64,000 bases of DNA from Maricaulis sp048270265 (GTDB lineage Bacteria > Pseudomonadota > Alphaproteobacteria > Caulobacterales > Maricaulaceae): assembly GCF_048270265.1 (NCBI RefSeq), contig NZ_JBLWTD010000005.1, positions 1 to 64,000 of the forward strand, in the 5' to 3' direction. The notes under the pieces are model-generated. The model was not told where the DNA came from and did no database searches. It saw nothing but the letters and a program-made list of their open reading frames with translations. The position numbers and the translations under genes were made by a program. Shown here one piece after another: positions 9,050-16,738 of the stretch. The number at the start of each line of letters is the position of its first letter. The first letter of the stretch is position 1.

Positions 9050-9074
9050 GGACAGGCAGAAGACGACCCTGTCC
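9050..9074. repeat. 7-bp stem-loop
   Basis: GGACAGG (9050-9056) pairs with CCTGTCC (9068-9074). A smaller CCGGG/CCCGG hairpin (9036-9050) abuts it. Confidence 0.4.
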
Positions 9075-9141
9075 GCCAGGTGAGGTTTCCATCCGGCCGC
9101 CGCTGGGCCAGACCCCGACCTGAAAACCATGCTGGGATCCG

Positions 9142-9221
9142 GCCAGACTGGACTTGTCTCGTCAAGGGCGCGAAGCGCCGCTGCGCGGTCAGGACCCTTG
9201 ACGAGACAAGTCCAGTCTGGC
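9142..9221. repeat. Perfect 27-bp inverted repeat
   Basis: The arms at 9142-9168 and 9195-9221 are perfect reverse complements, with a 26-nt GC-rich centre that can itself form a smaller GCGC stem. It is the longest perfect short-range dyad I found in the window. It lies ~220 bp before the peptidase start. Confidence 0.85.
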
Positions 9222-9321
9222 GCCCTGCTTGGCAAGGTTTCAGGAAGGGATGTGCCCGGCGCGGGCCGGAGCGGAATCGGGAATTCGGTTGATCTTAATG
9301 GATGCTTGGTTTTAGGAAATG

Positions 9322-9341
9322 GGTGCCTGTCACCATTTATT
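9322..9341 (+). repeat. Left 20-bp terminal inverted repeat of the peptidase cassette
   Basis: It begins with the imperfect palindrome GGTGCCTGTCACC followed by ATTTATT. It is an exact reverse complement of 11386-11405. The GGTG...CACC core is a mini-hairpin with a 5-nt loop, a REP-like design. Lies 96 bp before the peptidase start. Confidence 0.85.
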
Positions 9342-9437
9342 GTGGCAATCCGCAAACAGGCGAATATTGGGGTGCCGTTCAATATCCTGGTAACTAATCT
9401 GGGAGTGATATCGGCTCTGATCACAGTCAGGTTTTCC

Positions 9438-11390
9438 ATGCGGGCAAATGCTGTAGGCGTTTTTTTGTTGCTGGGCGCGTGCCAGCCTGCGGCGAGTCCG
9501 GAGGCGAATGCTTCGGTCGCTGCGTCTGCAATGCCTGTTTCGTCGACGATATGTTCGGCGAATGAAGTCCTGTTCAGTGATCAGAGCCTGATTTACCGTG
9601 TCGGACACGATCTGTTCGCGATGTACGAGGGCAATATGGCGAGCGAGTCGTTCGCCGCTGTGGATTTTATCAGTACCGCCCCCGGGCAGGGATCAGGCGC
9701 CTTGCTCGGCTACAGGGACAACAGCGGCGCCCACACCCTCTACATGTTGTCGAGCAACGGGATTACTCGTCGCCTCACGCTCGACGTGCCGCCCGGATTC
9801 GGTTTGACGAAGCAGGATTTCTACCTCTGGGCACGCAGCGGCGGCGCGCAGCCATTGCGATTTTACCGCAGGCACCACCTGGACTACCGCGGCGGCTCAG
9901 GACCGCCCGTTGATGACCCGGTTCTGGATGTACCATTGCTGCAATATCGCCGGACCGAGTATCGATCCCTTCGCGTGTCAGTGGAATTGGAAGCCGAGAC
10001 TGACGCCATCACATCAGTGTATGGGGGCTATAATCACCTCTGGCTTCCGGATGAAGGTGCCACGTTCTGGAATCTTGACGACCTCTCCCTTCCCGGTCCG
10101 TTGATGCATTCAAGTCCTGAACCGCACCTTTATCGCGATGGTCATCGTGCCGGCTCGTTGAGCCTTGGCCCCACGATCCCTTACGGGCTTCCGGAGCCGG
10201 TTCTGACCCATGATGCGACTGGCCGGACTGGTTATCTATTTGCGCTCGGCTATGCGCCTGATCGGACCGACCTGATCTCCGGATTTCTCACTGTCGATGG
10301 TTTTGAACCGGTCGCGCAGGCGTCGGAATCCGGCGATCCTGTGATCGACAACTCCGGGCACTGGATCGGCAGCCTTGGGGGGCTGGAGCCAGGTCGACTC
10401 ATCCTCTTCGACCGGAGTGTTGATGCTTTCGATGACTGGTTCGTCGAGATGGCGTCTGTATCGGCGGGCGAGGCCAGAATGGTGGTCCGTTACTCTGATC
10501 GGTATGAGCGCCAGGTCGGCTGGCTGGACTTGCGTGATCCGAACTCTGAAGTGCATGTTCTCGCCCATTGCGGATCGGCGCAACATCCCACCAACTTGGC
10601 AACAAGTCCGGAAGGTGGCGCGGAAGGGATCGAACACGCCTTGTTCGAGCAAACCGACGCCGGGAATGCTCCGGGAAGCTTGGTCGCACACGTGCATGGA
10701 GGCCCGGCTGCTTCGACACCCGATAATATTCCATCATTAATTCAAACGGCTGCGCGAAATGGCTCAGATGTCCTGATCGTGAACTATCGAAGCTCGAGCG
10801 GCCAGGACAAATGGATGTCACTGGGGCCGGATACGCCACTTCGCCCCTTTCCTGCAGGCGAAAATGAGCCTGTGCGGATATGGACAGCGTCGGAGATGGC
10901 ACAGGATGTGACGCAGGCCATTCTGGCCGCGACCCGCAGACGCCACTATTCCACGGTGATTGTGAGCGGAGAGAGTTTTGGCGCGTTACTGTCCCTGCTG
11001 GCGATCAGCCGTTCGCAAAACGAGCTTCCAGTAAGTTGTGCGATTCTCACGAGTCCGCTGCTCGCGCTCTCGCCCTATGAAGACTATTTTCAGAATCGGT
11101 TTGGTGCAGATGCCGCAAATATACTGTTGCGAATGGACGCGGGCGTTGAGCAGTACGAGCACCGGCTCGCGTCTGGCGATTTCATCTGGCCCGATGGTGT
11201 CCCCCTCATGATCATCCAGGGCATGCGCGACGACATTACGCCAGACGACCTTACTCGCGCTTTTGTCAGCGAGGTCATGCGGGCAGGTGGGGTCGAGCCG
11301 CACCTGTATGAATTGGCTGGCGAGGAGCACAGAATCTCGACGGCACATCGAGAGGCCTTCGACGAGGCCTATGAAAGCTGCTTCAAATAA
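9438..11390 (+). CDS. Lipoprotein S9-type (prolyl oligopeptidase family) peptidase
   Basis: 650 residues from ATG 9438: MRANAVGVFLLLGAC is a short signal with a lipobox (LLGAC), so the product is probably an envelope lipoprotein. The N-terminal two-thirds look like a beta-propeller (repeated short strands with DxxG turns). The C-terminal third is an alpha/beta hydrolase with an HVHGGP oxyanion-type motif, a nucleophile elbow VSGESFGA (Ser), an acid GMRDDITP (Asp) and EEHRIS (His). This is the layout of S9 peptidases. The open frame reaches back to 9129, through dyads and the left inverted repeat, without a signal peptide, so it was rejected. The stop codon lies inside the right inverted repeat. 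Base composition looks less GC-rich than in the neighbours, suggesting acquisition. Confidence 0.82.
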   Translation: MRANAVGVFLLLGACQPAASPEANASVAASAMPVSSTICSANEVLFSDQSLIYRVGHDLFAMYEGNMASESFAAVDFISTAPGQGSGALLGYRDNSGAHTLYMLSSNGITRRLTLDVPPGFGLTKQDFYLWARSGGAQPLRFYRRHHLDYRGGSGPPVDDPVLDVPLLQYRRTEYRSLRVSVELEAETDAITSVYGGYNHLWLPDEGATFWNLDDLSLPGPLMHSSPEPHLYRDGHRAGSLSLGPTIPYGLPEPVLTHDATGRTGYLFALGYAPDRTDLISGFLTVDGFEPVAQASESGDPVIDNSGHWIGSLGGLEPGRLILFDRSVDAFDDWFVEMASVSAGEARMVVRYSDRYERQVGWLDLRDPNSEVHVLAHCGSAQHPTNLATSPEGGAEGIEHALFEQTDAGNAPGSLVAHVHGGPAASTPDNIPSLIQTAARNGSDVLIVNYRSSSGQDKWMSLGPDTPLRPFPAGENEPVRIWTASEMAQDVTQAILAATRRRHYSTVIVSGESFGALLSLLAISRSQNELPVSCAILTSPLLALSPYEDYFQNRFGADAANILLRMDAGVEQYEHRLASGDFIWPDGVPLMIIQGMRDDITPDDLTRAFVSEVMRAGGVEPHLYELAGEEHRISTAHREAFDEAYESCFK

Positions 11391-11405
11391 ATGGTGACAG
11401 GCACC
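11386..11405 (-). repeat. Right 20-bp terminal inverted repeat of the peptidase cassette
   Basis: Exact inverted copy of 9322-9341. It includes the last A-A of the final Lys codon and the TAA stop of the peptidase gene, so gene and repeat are fused. No target-site duplication is apparent outside the two repeats. Confidence 0.85.
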
Positions 11406-11701
11406 GATTATCGCCAAGGTGCCCGCGTTTTTTCACGGGGAGACCCGCGTCCGTCCGGCACATATTGAGGAGAAAAAGGGCGGCGTCGTTCTGCAGTCGA
11501 CCTAAGTTCAAATGAGTGATCGTGTCTCGTGATCGTGCGGTCTGCGGCGTCGCCCACAAAAGGTTAATACGCCTGTTGGGCGCGAATGTCACGAACAAGC
11601 GTCCCGAACGCTTGCGTGGCCAGTTCGAAGCGGCTATATGGCGCGGCTCTAACGGGTGGTTTGCACCACCTCTAACCGTATTCAGCATCGTGGAGAGCCT
11701 G
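11406..11701. other. Non-coding leader between peptidase cassette and rpmF
   Basis: No gene seen. It contains a CAAGCG/CGCTTG stem (11596-11601, 11609-11614) with a 7-nt loop and the hairpin at 11655-11670. It must hold the rpmF promoter, which I cannot place with confidence. Confidence 0.5.
11655..11670 (+). promoter_or_regulatory. rpmF: Hairpin just upstream of rpmF
   Basis: GGTGGT-TTGC-ACCACC: perfect 6-bp stem with a tetraloop, ending 31 nt before the L32 start. Its place in the leader suggests translational control or processing of the ribosomal-protein mRNA; a role is inferred only. Confidence 0.45.
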
Positions 11702-11884
11702 ATGGCCGTCCCTAAAAGAAAAACTACGCCGTCCAAGCGCGGCATGCGCCGCAGCCACGACGCCCTGTCCAACCCTGTCTATGTCGAAGACAAGGATTCC
11801 GGCGAGCTGCGTCGTCCGCACCATGTCGATCTGAAGTCCGGCATGTATCGCGGCCGTCAGATTCTCGACGTCAAGGACGATTGA
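11702..11884 (+). CDS. rpmF: 50S ribosomal protein L32
   Basis: 60 residues, MAVPKRKTTPSKRGMRRSHD, the invariant N-terminus of bL32, with a basic core and the alphaproteobacterial ending GRQILDVKDD. This is the form without a Cys-type zinc ribbon, as is usual in this class. It is a structural protein of the large subunit. The start is set by the family N-terminus; the frame is open further upstream (from 11516) without similarity. Confidence 0.96.
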   Translation: MAVPKRKTTPSKRGMRRSHDALSNPVYVEDKDSGELRRPHHVDLKSGMYRGRQILDVKDD

Positions 11885-11895
11885 TTCTTGCACGC

Positions 11896-11916
11896 CGCGG
11901 CACCGCTGGTGCTGCG
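11896..11916 (+). terminator. Hairpin after rpmF
   Basis: 9-bp stem (one wobble), 3-nt GCT loop, starting 12 nt after the rpmF stop; no T-run. Likely the rpmF 3' end. Confidence 0.45.
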
Positions 11917-12003
11917 CGCATGAATTTCCGCAGGCGCGTTCCGGCAACCGGGGCGCGCCTGTTGCGTTTCAACTCGACCGACCCCGATTTTCCATGGCGG
12001 GCT

Positions 12004-12031
12004 TTGACTTGCGTCCGGCTTTGGCTATGAA
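12004..12031 (+). promoter_or_regulatory. Candidate promoter for eno
   Basis: TTGACT (12004-12009), 16-bp spacer, TATGAA (12026-12031), 51 bp before the enolase ATG. Good sigma-70-type match in a gap where a promoter is expected. Confidence 0.45.
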
Positions 12032-12081
12032 GCGCCCCAACAACACCTGCCTGATATCCGTTCCAATGGAGCCTGATCCTC

Positions 12082-13353
12082 ATGACCGCCATCACCGACA
12101 TCATCGCCCGTGAAATCCTCGACAGCCGCGGTAATCCGACCGTTGAGGTCGATGTGTTGCTGGAGGATGGCAGTTTCGGCCGCGCCGCCGTGCCCTCGGG
12201 CGCCTCGACCGGCCAGCATGAAGCGGTGGAAATGCGCGATGGCGGAGAACGCTATGGCGGCAAGGGCGTGCTCAAGGCGATCGCGGCGATCGAAGGCGAA
12301 ATCTTCGAGACGATTGGCGGTTTCGATGCCGAGAATCAGCGCCGGATCGATGCGGCCCTGATCGAGCTCGACGGCACCCCCAACAAGTCCCGGCTTGGCG
12401 CCAATGCGACCCTGGGCGTTTCGCTCGCCGTCGCCAAGGCCGCCGCCGAGAGCTTTGGCCAGCCGCTCTATCGCTATATCGGCGGCCTCAATGCCCGCGT
12501 GCTGCCAACGCCGATGATGAATATCATCAATGGCGGCGCCCATGCCGACAATCCCATCGACTTCCAGGAATTCATGATCATGCCGGTCGGCATGGAGAGC
12601 TTTTCCGAAGCCCTGCGCTGCGGCTCCGAAATCTTCCACGCCCTGAAGGCGCGCCTCAAGGCTGATGGTCTCAACACCAATGTCGGCGATGAGGGCGGTT
12701 TCGCCCCGAATATCGCCACCGCCGAACAGGCGCTCGACGTCATCATGGCGGCGATCGAATCGGCCGGCTACAAGCCTGGCGAGGATGTCGCCCTGGCGCT
12801 TGATGTCGCCTCGACGGAATTCTTCAAGGACGGCAAGTATGTGCTGGCCGGCTCGGGCAAGACCCATGACAGCGAGGCCTTCGCCGCCTATCTGGAAACC
12901 CTGGTCAATGCCTATCCGATCATCTCGATCGAGGACGGCATGGCCGAGGATGACTGGGAGGGCTGGAAAGCGCTCACCACGCGCCTGGATGGCCGTTGCC
13001 AGCTGGTCGGCGATGATCTCTTCGTCACCAATCCGGAACGCCTGGCCCACGGCATCGAGGTCGGCGCCGCCAATTCCATCCTGATCAAGGTCAACCAGAT
13101 CGGCACGCTGTCGGAAACCCTCGATGCCGTCGATATGGCGCTGCGCTCGGGCTATTCCGCCGTCATGTCGCACCGCTCCGGCGAGACCGAGGATTCGATC
13201 ATTGCCGATCTCGCGGTCGCCACCAATTGCGGGCAGATCAAGACCGGCTCGCTGGCGCGTTCAGACCGTACTGCCAAGTACAACCAGCTCCTGCGCATTG
13301 AATCCGAGCTGGGTGATATGGGCGTCTATGCCGGCTCCAGCGCCATCAGCTAG
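12082..13353 (+). CDS. eno: Enolase
   Basis: 423 residues, normal length. It converts 2-phosphoglycerate to phosphoenolpyruvate and is also a possible degradosome component. Motifs: DSRGNPTVEVD, SGASTGQHEA (mobile loop), GDEGGFAPN, SIEDGMAEDDW (Mg ligands), GDDLFVTN, LIKVNQIGT (catalytic Lys) and SHRSGETED. ATG 12082 follows GGAG at 12068-12071. A methyltransferase gene follows 23 bp later on the same strand. Confidence 0.98.
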   Translation: MTAITDIIAREILDSRGNPTVEVDVLLEDGSFGRAAVPSGASTGQHEAVEMRDGGERYGGKGVLKAIAAIEGEIFETIGGFDAENQRRIDAALIELDGTPNKSRLGANATLGVSLAVAKAAAESFGQPLYRYIGGLNARVLPTPMMNIINGGAHADNPIDFQEFMIMPVGMESFSEALRCGSEIFHALKARLKADGLNTNVGDEGGFAPNIATAEQALDVIMAAIESAGYKPGEDVALALDVASTEFFKDGKYVLAGSGKTHDSEAFAAYLETLVNAYPIISIEDGMAEDDWEGWKALTTRLDGRCQLVGDDLFVTNPERLAHGIEVGAANSILIKVNQIGTLSETLDAVDMALRSGYSAVMSHRSGETEDSIIADLAVATNCGQIKTGSLARSDRTAKYNQLLRIESELGDMGVYAGSSAIS

Positions 13354-13376
13354 GCCGTAACGCCCCGGGGGCATTC

Positions 13377-14159
13377 ATGGATATCCATCGCCACAATGCC
13401 AAGGCCTGGAATGTCGAATCCGATGGCGGCGAGAGCCCCTGGTGCCAGCCGGTCGGCGCGGATGTGATCGCCGCTGCCCGGCGCGGCGACTGGTCGGTCA
13501 TCCTCACGCCCAATAAATCCGTTCCGAAGGACTGGTTCGGCGAACTGGCCGGCGCGCGCGTGCTCTGCCTGGCCGGCTCGGGCGGGCAGCAGGCGCCGGT
13601 GCTGGCCGCCGCCGGAGCCGATGTGACCGTGCTCGATATCTCGGCCGCGCAATTGGCCAAGGACAGGCTGGTCGCTGACCGTGACGGGCTGGCGATGACG
13701 CTGGTCGAGGCCGACATGACGCGGTTGGCTGACCATATCAGCGGCCCGTTCGATCTGATCTGCCACCCGATCTCCAATCTCTTCATCGCCGATCTCGCGC
13801 CGGTCTGGCGTCAGTGCGCCGATGTTCTCCGGCCGGGCGGGCGATTGCTCTCCGGCTTCGTCAATCCGGACTTCTGGCTGTTCGATCATGATGAGCTCGA
13901 GGCCGGCGGGCCTTTGCAGGTCAGACACAAACTGCCCTTCGATGCGGCGCGGGACCTGCCGCCAGCGCTTGTACAGGGGCGAATCGAAAAGCACGAGGCC
14001 CTCGAATTCAGCCACAGCCTCCAGGCCCAGATTGGCGGCCAGATCGAGGCCGGGCTTCTGATCGCCGGTTTCTACGAGGATGACTGGTCGGATGCGGCAA
14101 CCCCGCTCAACGCCTATATGCCGACCGGTTTCGCCACCCTCGCCATCAAACCGGATTGA
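13377..14159 (+). CDS. Class I SAM-dependent methyltransferase
   Basis: 260 residues. The Rossmann methyltransferase core has motif I VLCLAGSGGQQAPVLAAAG, motif II VTVLDIS (acidic ribose contact), motif III EADMTRLAD and the post-I stretch FDLICHPISNLFI. The substrate is unknown. GGGG just before ATG 13377 supports the start. It is 23 bp from eno and probably co-transcribed, with no functional link implied. Confidence 0.85.
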   Translation: MDIHRHNAKAWNVESDGGESPWCQPVGADVIAAARRGDWSVILTPNKSVPKDWFGELAGARVLCLAGSGGQQAPVLAAAGADVTVLDISAAQLAKDRLVADRDGLAMTLVEADMTRLADHISGPFDLICHPISNLFIADLAPVWRQCADVLRPGGRLLSGFVNPDFWLFDHDELEAGGPLQVRHKLPFDAARDLPPALVQGRIEKHEALEFSHSLQAQIGGQIEAGLLIAGFYEDDWSDAATPLNAYMPTGFATLAIKPD

Positions 14160-14239
14160 TCCGGCTCCGCGAGATAGATATGTCGCCGCCCGTTTCGATC
14201 GGCTAGGGTGACGTCCGGTATTGGAAACGGGGGGCGATG

Positions 14240-14623
14240 ATGGGGATTTTCAGCAAGCTGTTTGTGATTCTGTCAGCTTCGCTCGGCCTCTTTGTCTCCG
14301 GACTGGATCTGCTCGAGCGCTTCGATGTCGATGTGAATGCCTGGCTGCGCGGCATCCCGCCGGTCATTGCCACCGTGCCGGAGCGCTATGGCGACTGGGT
14401 GGATCAATTCGTCCGGGAGCGGCTCGCTGCGCCGCAGAGCACCCAGATGGCCGCTCCGTCCGCCATGCAGGCGCCTGGCAGCAAGCCTGATGACACCGTG
14501 ATCGTGGAGCAGGCGCGGCCGGCCGACCGGGATACGGCCGGCATGATGATCTCGGCGGGCGTGGCCGTCATGATGGCCCTGATCCTGGCCCTGATGTCGC
14601 GCGGGCTGTTCCGGCGCGAATGA
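14240..14623 (+). CDS. Small membrane protein, unknown function
   Basis: 127 residues (start ATG 14240, since the G-run at 14229-14234 is too close to the ATG at 14237). N-terminal hydrophobic helix (about 3-20), a soluble middle with PPVIATVPERYGDWVDQF and a Pro/Ala linker, then a second helix near the C-terminus (about 100-119) ending in RGLFRRE. I recognise no family. Confidence 0.6.
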   Translation: MGIFSKLFVILSASLGLFVSGLDLLERFDVDVNAWLRGIPPVIATVPERYGDWVDQFVRERLAAPQSTQMAAPSAMQAPGSKPDDTVIVEQARPADRDTAGMMISAGVAVMMALILALMSRGLFRRE

Positions 14624-14784
14624 CGACCGGGCAGGCGGGGCAGCCAGCGGTCCGGACCGTCTCGATGGCCGCATTTGCGGCCCGGATATTACCGGTCCCT
14701 GAATCCCGGATTCATGCTTCTTAAAGCCTGATAGTGTTCTATCATCCCCAGAAGACAGGCCGCAAAGGCCGACAATCAGGGTGT

Positions 14785-15096
14785 GTGGCATTGGACGCGA
14801 TCAAGCGTATTCTTCCCAGCTGTTTCCTCGCCGTCGCGATCGCCTATTTCGGCTTTCACGCGCTGACGGGCGAGCAGGGCGTGCTCAACTGGATCGTCGT
14901 CAAGAACGACCTCCACGCCGCTGAAATCGAACTCGCCGAAGCCCGCCTCGAACGTGAAGCCCTGGAAACCACGGCCGCACGCCTGCGCTCCGACAGTCTC
15001 GATCTCGACTATGTCGAGGAACGCGCCCGCACGATCCTGAATGTCGCCCATCCGCGCGACTTCATCGTCGAGATCACCACCGACGACGGCCGCTAG
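14785..15096 (+). CDS. FtsB/DivIC-like septum formation initiator
   Basis: About 103 residues: one N-terminal transmembrane helix (LPSCFLAVAIAYFGFHAL), then a GEQG turn and a coiled coil (about 40-75), ending in a YVEERARTILN motif. This is the FtsB/DivIC family that joins FtsL and FtsQ in the divisome. No in-frame ATG precedes the helix. GTG 14785 or TTG 14791 are the candidate starts; AGGG at 14778-14781 fits TTG better in spacing, so the start is uncertain by two codons. It lies upstream of pdhA, its usual alphaproteobacterial neighbour. Confidence 0.85.
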   Translation: MALDAIKRILPSCFLAVAIAYFGFHALTGEQGVLNWIVVKNDLHAAEIELAEARLEREALETTAARLRSDSLDLDYVEERARTILNVAHPRDFIVEITTDDGR

Positions 15097-15282
15097 GCTC
15101 CCGCTTTCCACGGACAGACGCCGCGTCATACCCATGGCGCGCATTCGCATGTGATCCCCGTCCATGCCGGTTTCGCCGCAATCGCGAAATGTACCGGCTC
15201 CGCTTGCCCCCGATGGCCGCTTTCTGGTACAGGGCGGTAGCGAAACAGGGGAACGCGACGGTTATAGTTCGCGTACGAAGAA

Positions 15283-16287
15283 ATGGCTGCGAAGCGCAAA
15301 TCAACCACTGCTACCGTCAAGGCCGCCGGCAAGGACCAGCTGCTGCAATACTATTCCGAGATGCTGATGATGCGGCGTTTCGAGGAAAAGGCCGGCCAGC
15401 TTTACGGCATGGGCCTGATTGCCGGCTTCTGCCACCTCTATATCGGTCAGGAGGCCGTGGTGGTCGGTGTCCAGGCGGCGCTCGAAGAGGGCGACCAGGT
15501 CATCACCGGCTATCGCGACCACGCCCACATGCTTGCCAAGGGCATGGATCCCAATGGCGTCATGGCGGAGCTCACAGGGCGCGCCGGCGGTTATTCGCGC
15601 GGCAAGGGCGGCTCGATGCACATGTTCTCCCGCGAGAAGCACTTCTATGGCGGGCACGGCATTGTCGGAGCCCAGGTCTCGCTCGGGACGGGCCTGGCCT
15701 TCGCGGATCGCTACAAGGACAATGGCAAGATCTCGGTCGCCTATTTCGGCGATGGCGCGGCCAATCAGGGCCAGGTCTATGAGAGTTTCAACATGGCCCA
15801 GCTCTGGCACCTGCCGGTGGTCTATGTGATCGAGAACAATCAATACGCCATGGGCACCGCCGTCGGCCGCGCCTCGTCGGAAACCCATCTGCACAAGCGC
15901 GGCGCCTCCTTCGGCATTCCCGGCATCGAAGTCGACGGCATGGATGTCGAAGCCGTGCGCGCCGCCGCCGAAATGGCGGCCAAGCACGCGCGCTCGGGCG
16001 AGGGCCCCTTCATCCTGGAAATGAAGACCTATCGCTATCGCGGCCACTCCATGTCGGATCCGGCGAAATACCGCTCGCGCGAGGAAGTCGACGATATTCG
16101 TAGCCATCACGACCCGATCGATCTGATCAAGAAGCGTCTGATCGAGGGCGGCCATGCATCCGAGGACGACCTCAAGGCGATCGACAAGGAGGTGAAGGCC
16201 GTGGTCAATGCGGCTGCCGAATTCGCCAAGACCTCGCCGGAACCCGATCCGGCCGAGCTCTATACCGACGTATTGCTGGAGGCATGA
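15283..16287 (+). CDS. pdhA: Pyruvate dehydrogenase E1 component, alpha subunit
   Basis: 334 residues. The thiamine-diphosphate fold has the GDGAANQGQVYESFNMA metal/ThDP motif ending in the ENNQYAMGT region, RGHSMSDPAKYR and the phosphorylation-loop analogue. With PdhB it decarboxylates pyruvate and transfers acetyl to E2 lipoate. ATG 15283 gives the expected N-terminus. Its stop overlaps the next start (ATGA), coupling it to the NTF2-like gene. First gene of the pdh operon. Confidence 0.96.
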   Translation: MAAKRKSTTATVKAAGKDQLLQYYSEMLMMRRFEEKAGQLYGMGLIAGFCHLYIGQEAVVVGVQAALEEGDQVITGYRDHAHMLAKGMDPNGVMAELTGRAGGYSRGKGGSMHMFSREKHFYGGHGIVGAQVSLGTGLAFADRYKDNGKISVAYFGDGAANQGQVYESFNMAQLWHLPVVYVIENNQYAMGTAVGRASSETHLHKRGASFGIPGIEVDGMDVEAVRAAAEMAAKHARSGEGPFILEMKTYRYRGHSMSDPAKYRSREEVDDIRSHHDPIDLIKKRLIEGGHASEDDLKAIDKEVKAVVNAAAEFAKTSPEPDPAELYTDVLLEA

Positions 16288-16700
16288 GCATGACCCCGCA
16301 AGTGAAACATTTCCTCGAAAACTGGCACACCGCCGTGCGCAATCGTGATCGCGATCTGCTCGAATCCATCATTGCCGAGGGCTGCGAATTGCATTCGCCC
16401 GTGGTGTGGAAGCCATCGGCTGACAAGCATTACCTGCTGCACATCCTGATGGGCGTGATCTCGATCATCGAGGATTTCGACTACCGCAAGGAATGGGTCG
16501 ACGGGAATATGGTCATTCTCGAATTCACCGGCACGGTCGATGGCAAGGGCCTGCTCGGGATTGACCGGATCACCATTGATGATGAGGGCCGCATGTGCCG
16601 GATCGAGGTGTTGATCCGCCCCCTCAACACGCTGATCGAATTTGCCACGCGCATGCGCGAACACGCCCTGCGCTACAAGCCTGAAGCCGCCAATAGCTGA
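16284..16700 (+). CDS. SnoaL/NTF2-like protein within the pdh operon
   Basis: 138 residues, a compact alpha+beta cone typical of SnoaL/NTF2-like proteins: N-terminal helices (FLENWHTAVRNRDRDLLESII), ELHSPVVW, then strands ending in RIEVLIRPLNTL. Such folds bind or modify small hydrophobic ligands; the substrate is unknown. The 4-nt overlap with pdhA and 38-bp gap to pdhB place it firmly in the pdh transcript, so a role near pyruvate or acetyl metabolism is possible but unproven. Confidence 0.75.
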   Translation: MSMTPQVKHFLENWHTAVRNRDRDLLESIIAEGCELHSPVVWKPSADKHYLLHILMGVISIIEDFDYRKEWVDGNMVILEFTGTVDGKGLLGIDRITIDDEGRMCRIEVLIRPLNTLIEFATRMREHALRYKPEAANS

Positions 16701-16738
16701 GCGGCGTGCTCGCTGTGACCACAGACAGGAATTGACCG

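Larger units (their letters stand above)
8472..9437. other. Dyad-rich non-coding region, ~970 bp
   Basis: I see no convincing gene here on either strand. Short frames have no family motif, and the long plus-strand frame that enters the peptidase gene from 9129 reads straight through a palindrome. Instead there are at least six separate inverted repeats (8497-8527, 8679-8758, 8817-8848, 8921-9021, 9050-9074 and 9142-9221) plus the left end repeat at 9322-9341. The density of dyads is unlike any other intergenic stretch in the window. It resembles a decayed mobile or REP-like cluster; there is no transposase gene. Confidence 0.7.

Noticed and set aside
8800..9240. Integron attC array or CRISPR array
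   Set aside because: The dyads differ from each other in sequence and spacing, no integrase or cas gene is present, and there are no regular repeats or spacers.
9129..9437. Upstream extension of the S9 peptidase frame by 103 codons
   Set aside because: It reads through the 27-bp palindrome and the left 20-bp repeat, has no signal peptide, and would bury the lipobox.
9322..11405. Complete insertion sequence
   Set aside because: The enclosed gene is a peptidase, not a transposase, and no target-site duplication is visible.
12025..13173. 382-codon minus-strand frame
   Set aside because: Antisense shadow of eno; His/Gly/Asp-rich composition typical of such shadows.
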